Origin: Clostridia bacterium
GTDB lineage: Bacteria; Bacillota; Clostridia; Christensenellales; Borkfalkiaceae
Assembly: GCA_017504165.1 (NCBI GenBank)
Contig: JAFVRR010000009.1
Location: forward strand, 24,251 to 88,250
Direction of reading: 5' to 3'
Length of the DNA stretch: 64,000 nt
Within the stretch, counting starts at the first letter, position 1. Each line of letters starts with the position of its first letter. The position numbers were made by a program, and so were the translations under genes. The notes under the pieces were generated by a model, which was given only the letters and a program-made list of their open reading frames with translations, was not told the origin of the DNA and searched no databases. Shown here in pieces: positions 62,777 through 64,000 of the stretch.

Positions 62777-64000
62777 TTATATATTATTTATTAAGGTTTC
62801 CGTGATTTCCAAACCGCCGACGAATACTACCTTGATGCGTTCCTTGGATTCGACCACCACGCATTCGATGATCTGACGGACGAGTCGGTCATCGTATTCC
62901 ATCGGACGATTTTTAATGCCGTCAAGTATCGTGAAAATCTCATCAAGTCGGGATTTCGTATTTTCACGTTTTTGCTTTCTTTCGGCTATCTGTGCAAGCT
63001 GTTGTTGGAGCTTGCTTTTTTCATCCATAAGCTCTTTCACTCTTTGCTCGTCAAAGGTGTCTACTGTATCGCTCGACACCGCATTCAGCATCGCCTTAAA
63101 TTCCGCATCGATCTCGGCTATCTTGATTTGTAGGTCAAGGCTCTCGTCCTCGCTCTCGCCCATATCCAAGCCCATCCCGATGTGGAGCTTTAAGGTCTTG
63201 AGAAGTTCGGCATTTTCTTTAGCCATTCTTGAGATAGCGTTCATAATAGCTTCGTGCAGTACGCTTTCTTCTACCGTTGGTGATTCGTGGCAGTATTTCT
63301 TGCCGTAGTCGAGGCGGTTAATGCATCGCCATACGATTTTCTTCTTTCCTTTGACCGTCCATGTGCATCTTCGGTACGGGGTTTTGCACTCTCCGCAGAC
63401 GAGCAGTTCGGTCAATGCAAATTTACTTGAGTATTTGCCTTGCTCGGTCTTTGTGCCGACCTGCTTGACCTTGAGCTTTCCGTTTCGTCGTGCAAGTTCC
63501 TCTTGCACTCTTGCGAATGTCGCCCTGTCGATGATGGCAGGATGATTGTTTTCTACATAGAATTTCTGCCGTTCGCCGTTGTTGACCTTGACCTTTTTGG
63601 ATATACAGTCCTCGATGTAGGTCTTATTGATAATGGCATCGCCTGCGTATTTTTCATTCGTCAGTATGGATTGGATCGTCGAGTATCTCCACGTGGGTGT
63701 TCCGCTTGGGGAGAGAATTCCTTTTTCTTCGAGCTTCGCCTTGATACCGCCGAAGCTGTCGCCTGCGAGAAAACTCTCGTATATAAAGCGTATCGTTTCA
63801 GCTTCTTCGGGGACTATTTCGGGCTTGCCGTCCTCTCCCTTGCGGTAGCCGAGGAAATTCTTGTAGTGGAATGCCACGTTACCTTCTCTCGCACTCTGTG
63901 CCTTGCCGAATTTCACGTTTGCGCTTATGTTCTCGGATTCGCTTTGTGCGATGCTACCGTAAATGGTGATGTAAAATTCAGCCCCAGGCTGTGTGCTGTG
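62777..64000 (-). CDS. Large serine recombinase (N-terminus beyond window)
   Basis: 408 codons visible, continuous to the window end. It shows FYITIYGSIAQSESENIS (end of the resolvase catalytic domain), the recombinase domain GKAQSAREGNVAFHYKNFLG and PTWRYSTIQSILTNEKYAGD, a zinc ribbon (LVCGECKTPYRRC, WRCINRL, CHESPTV), and a coiled coil (~260-340). The catalytic Ser lies outside the window. Large serine recombinases integrate and excise phages, ICEs and mobilisable transposons. The gene is GC-richer than the rest. Confidence 0.92.
   Translation of the reverse strand, partial: HSTQPGAEFYITIYGSIAQSESENISANVKFGKAQSAREGNVAFHYKNFLGYRKGEDGKPEIVPEEAETIRFIYESFLAGDSFGGIKAKLEEKGILSPSGTPTWRYSTIQSILTNEKYAGDAIINKTYIEDCISKKVKVNNGERQKFYVENNHPAIIDRATFARVQEELARRNGKLKVKQVGTKTEQGKYSSKFALTELLVCGECKTPYRRCTWTVKGKKKIVWRCINRLDYGKKYCHESPTVEESVLHEAIMNAISRMAKENAELLKTLKLHIGMGLDMGESEDESLDLQIKIAEIDAEFKAMLNAVSSDTVDTFDEQRVKELMDEKSKLQQQLAQIAERKQKRENTKSRLDEIFTILDGIKNRPMEYDDRLVRQIIECVVVESKERIKVVFVGGLEITETLINNI

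Overview
The window looks like chromosomal DNA of an anaerobic clostridial Firmicute, probably gut-associated and uncultured (Christensenellales-like is a guess). Seen in the sequence: a SCIFF ranthipeptide with its radical SAM maturase, two T-box leaders, a ZTP riboswitch, a large Bacillus-type SRP RNA, a SepF gene, AraC-controlled sugar-acid operons, A+T-rich codon use and AGGAG-type ribosome sites. The last ~1.7 kb is visibly richer in G+C and carries a large serine recombinase and a SpoVG-domain gene, so it is probably the edge of an integrated mobile element.

Layout. 1-1768: XRE-cupin-acyl-CoA synthetase fusion (partial) behind an isoleucine-type T-box. 2.2-5.3 kb: SCIFF peptide, its maturase and a PLP decarboxylase (+ strand). 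5.4-14.0 kb: UMP operon pyrC-carB-pyrK-pyrD-pyrF-pyrE-pyrB (- strand), with its own promoter and an attenuator-like leader; carA is absent. 14.0-29.0 kb: purine/one-carbon operon purE-purC-purF-like-purM-purN-purO-purH(AICARFT only)-glyA-purD-purL-fhs (- strand) under a ZTP riboswitch. Together these two operons cover most of de novo nucleotide synthesis; purK, purB, purA and carA must lie elsewhere. 29-39.5 kb: housekeeping genes (T-box-controlled ileS, rRNA methyltransferase, pseudouridine synthase, peptidase, SRP RNA, yggS, sepF, MntP-like transporter, MBL hydrolase). 39.5-60 kb: carbohydrate genes in three AraC-associated blocks (GH67/GH20-like protein; GH4-uxaB-uxaA-serine hydrolase; enolase-superfamily dehydratase-GH10-SDR-lactonase), two BspA-like LRR lipoproteins and galE. 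60-62 kb: small membrane, zinc-ribbon and XRE genes. 62-64 kb: mobile element.

Beyond ordinary genes there are two unusual kinds of DNA. (1) Two arrays of mini-hairpins separated by a 7- or 9-base word (51760-51965 and 62111-62290). Each starts with a perfect 16-bp hairpin, runs word copies in one orientation, then flips to the inverted word, and ends immediately upstream of a four-helix-bundle (23S-IVP/Avd-like) gene, intact in one case and truncated in the other. The two arrays share architecture but not sequence, and are the best candidate here for an undescribed system. (2) A dispersed family of ~100-145-bp imperfect palindromic elements (six or seven copies plus a half copy), with base-paired arms that vary in sequence but keep their complementarity, often inside leaders of nucleotide and aminoacyl-tRNA synthetase operons. 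A separate, strongly structured RNA of about 215 nt with its own promoter and terminator precedes an Ltp-type lipoprotein gene at 52.4-52.7 kb.
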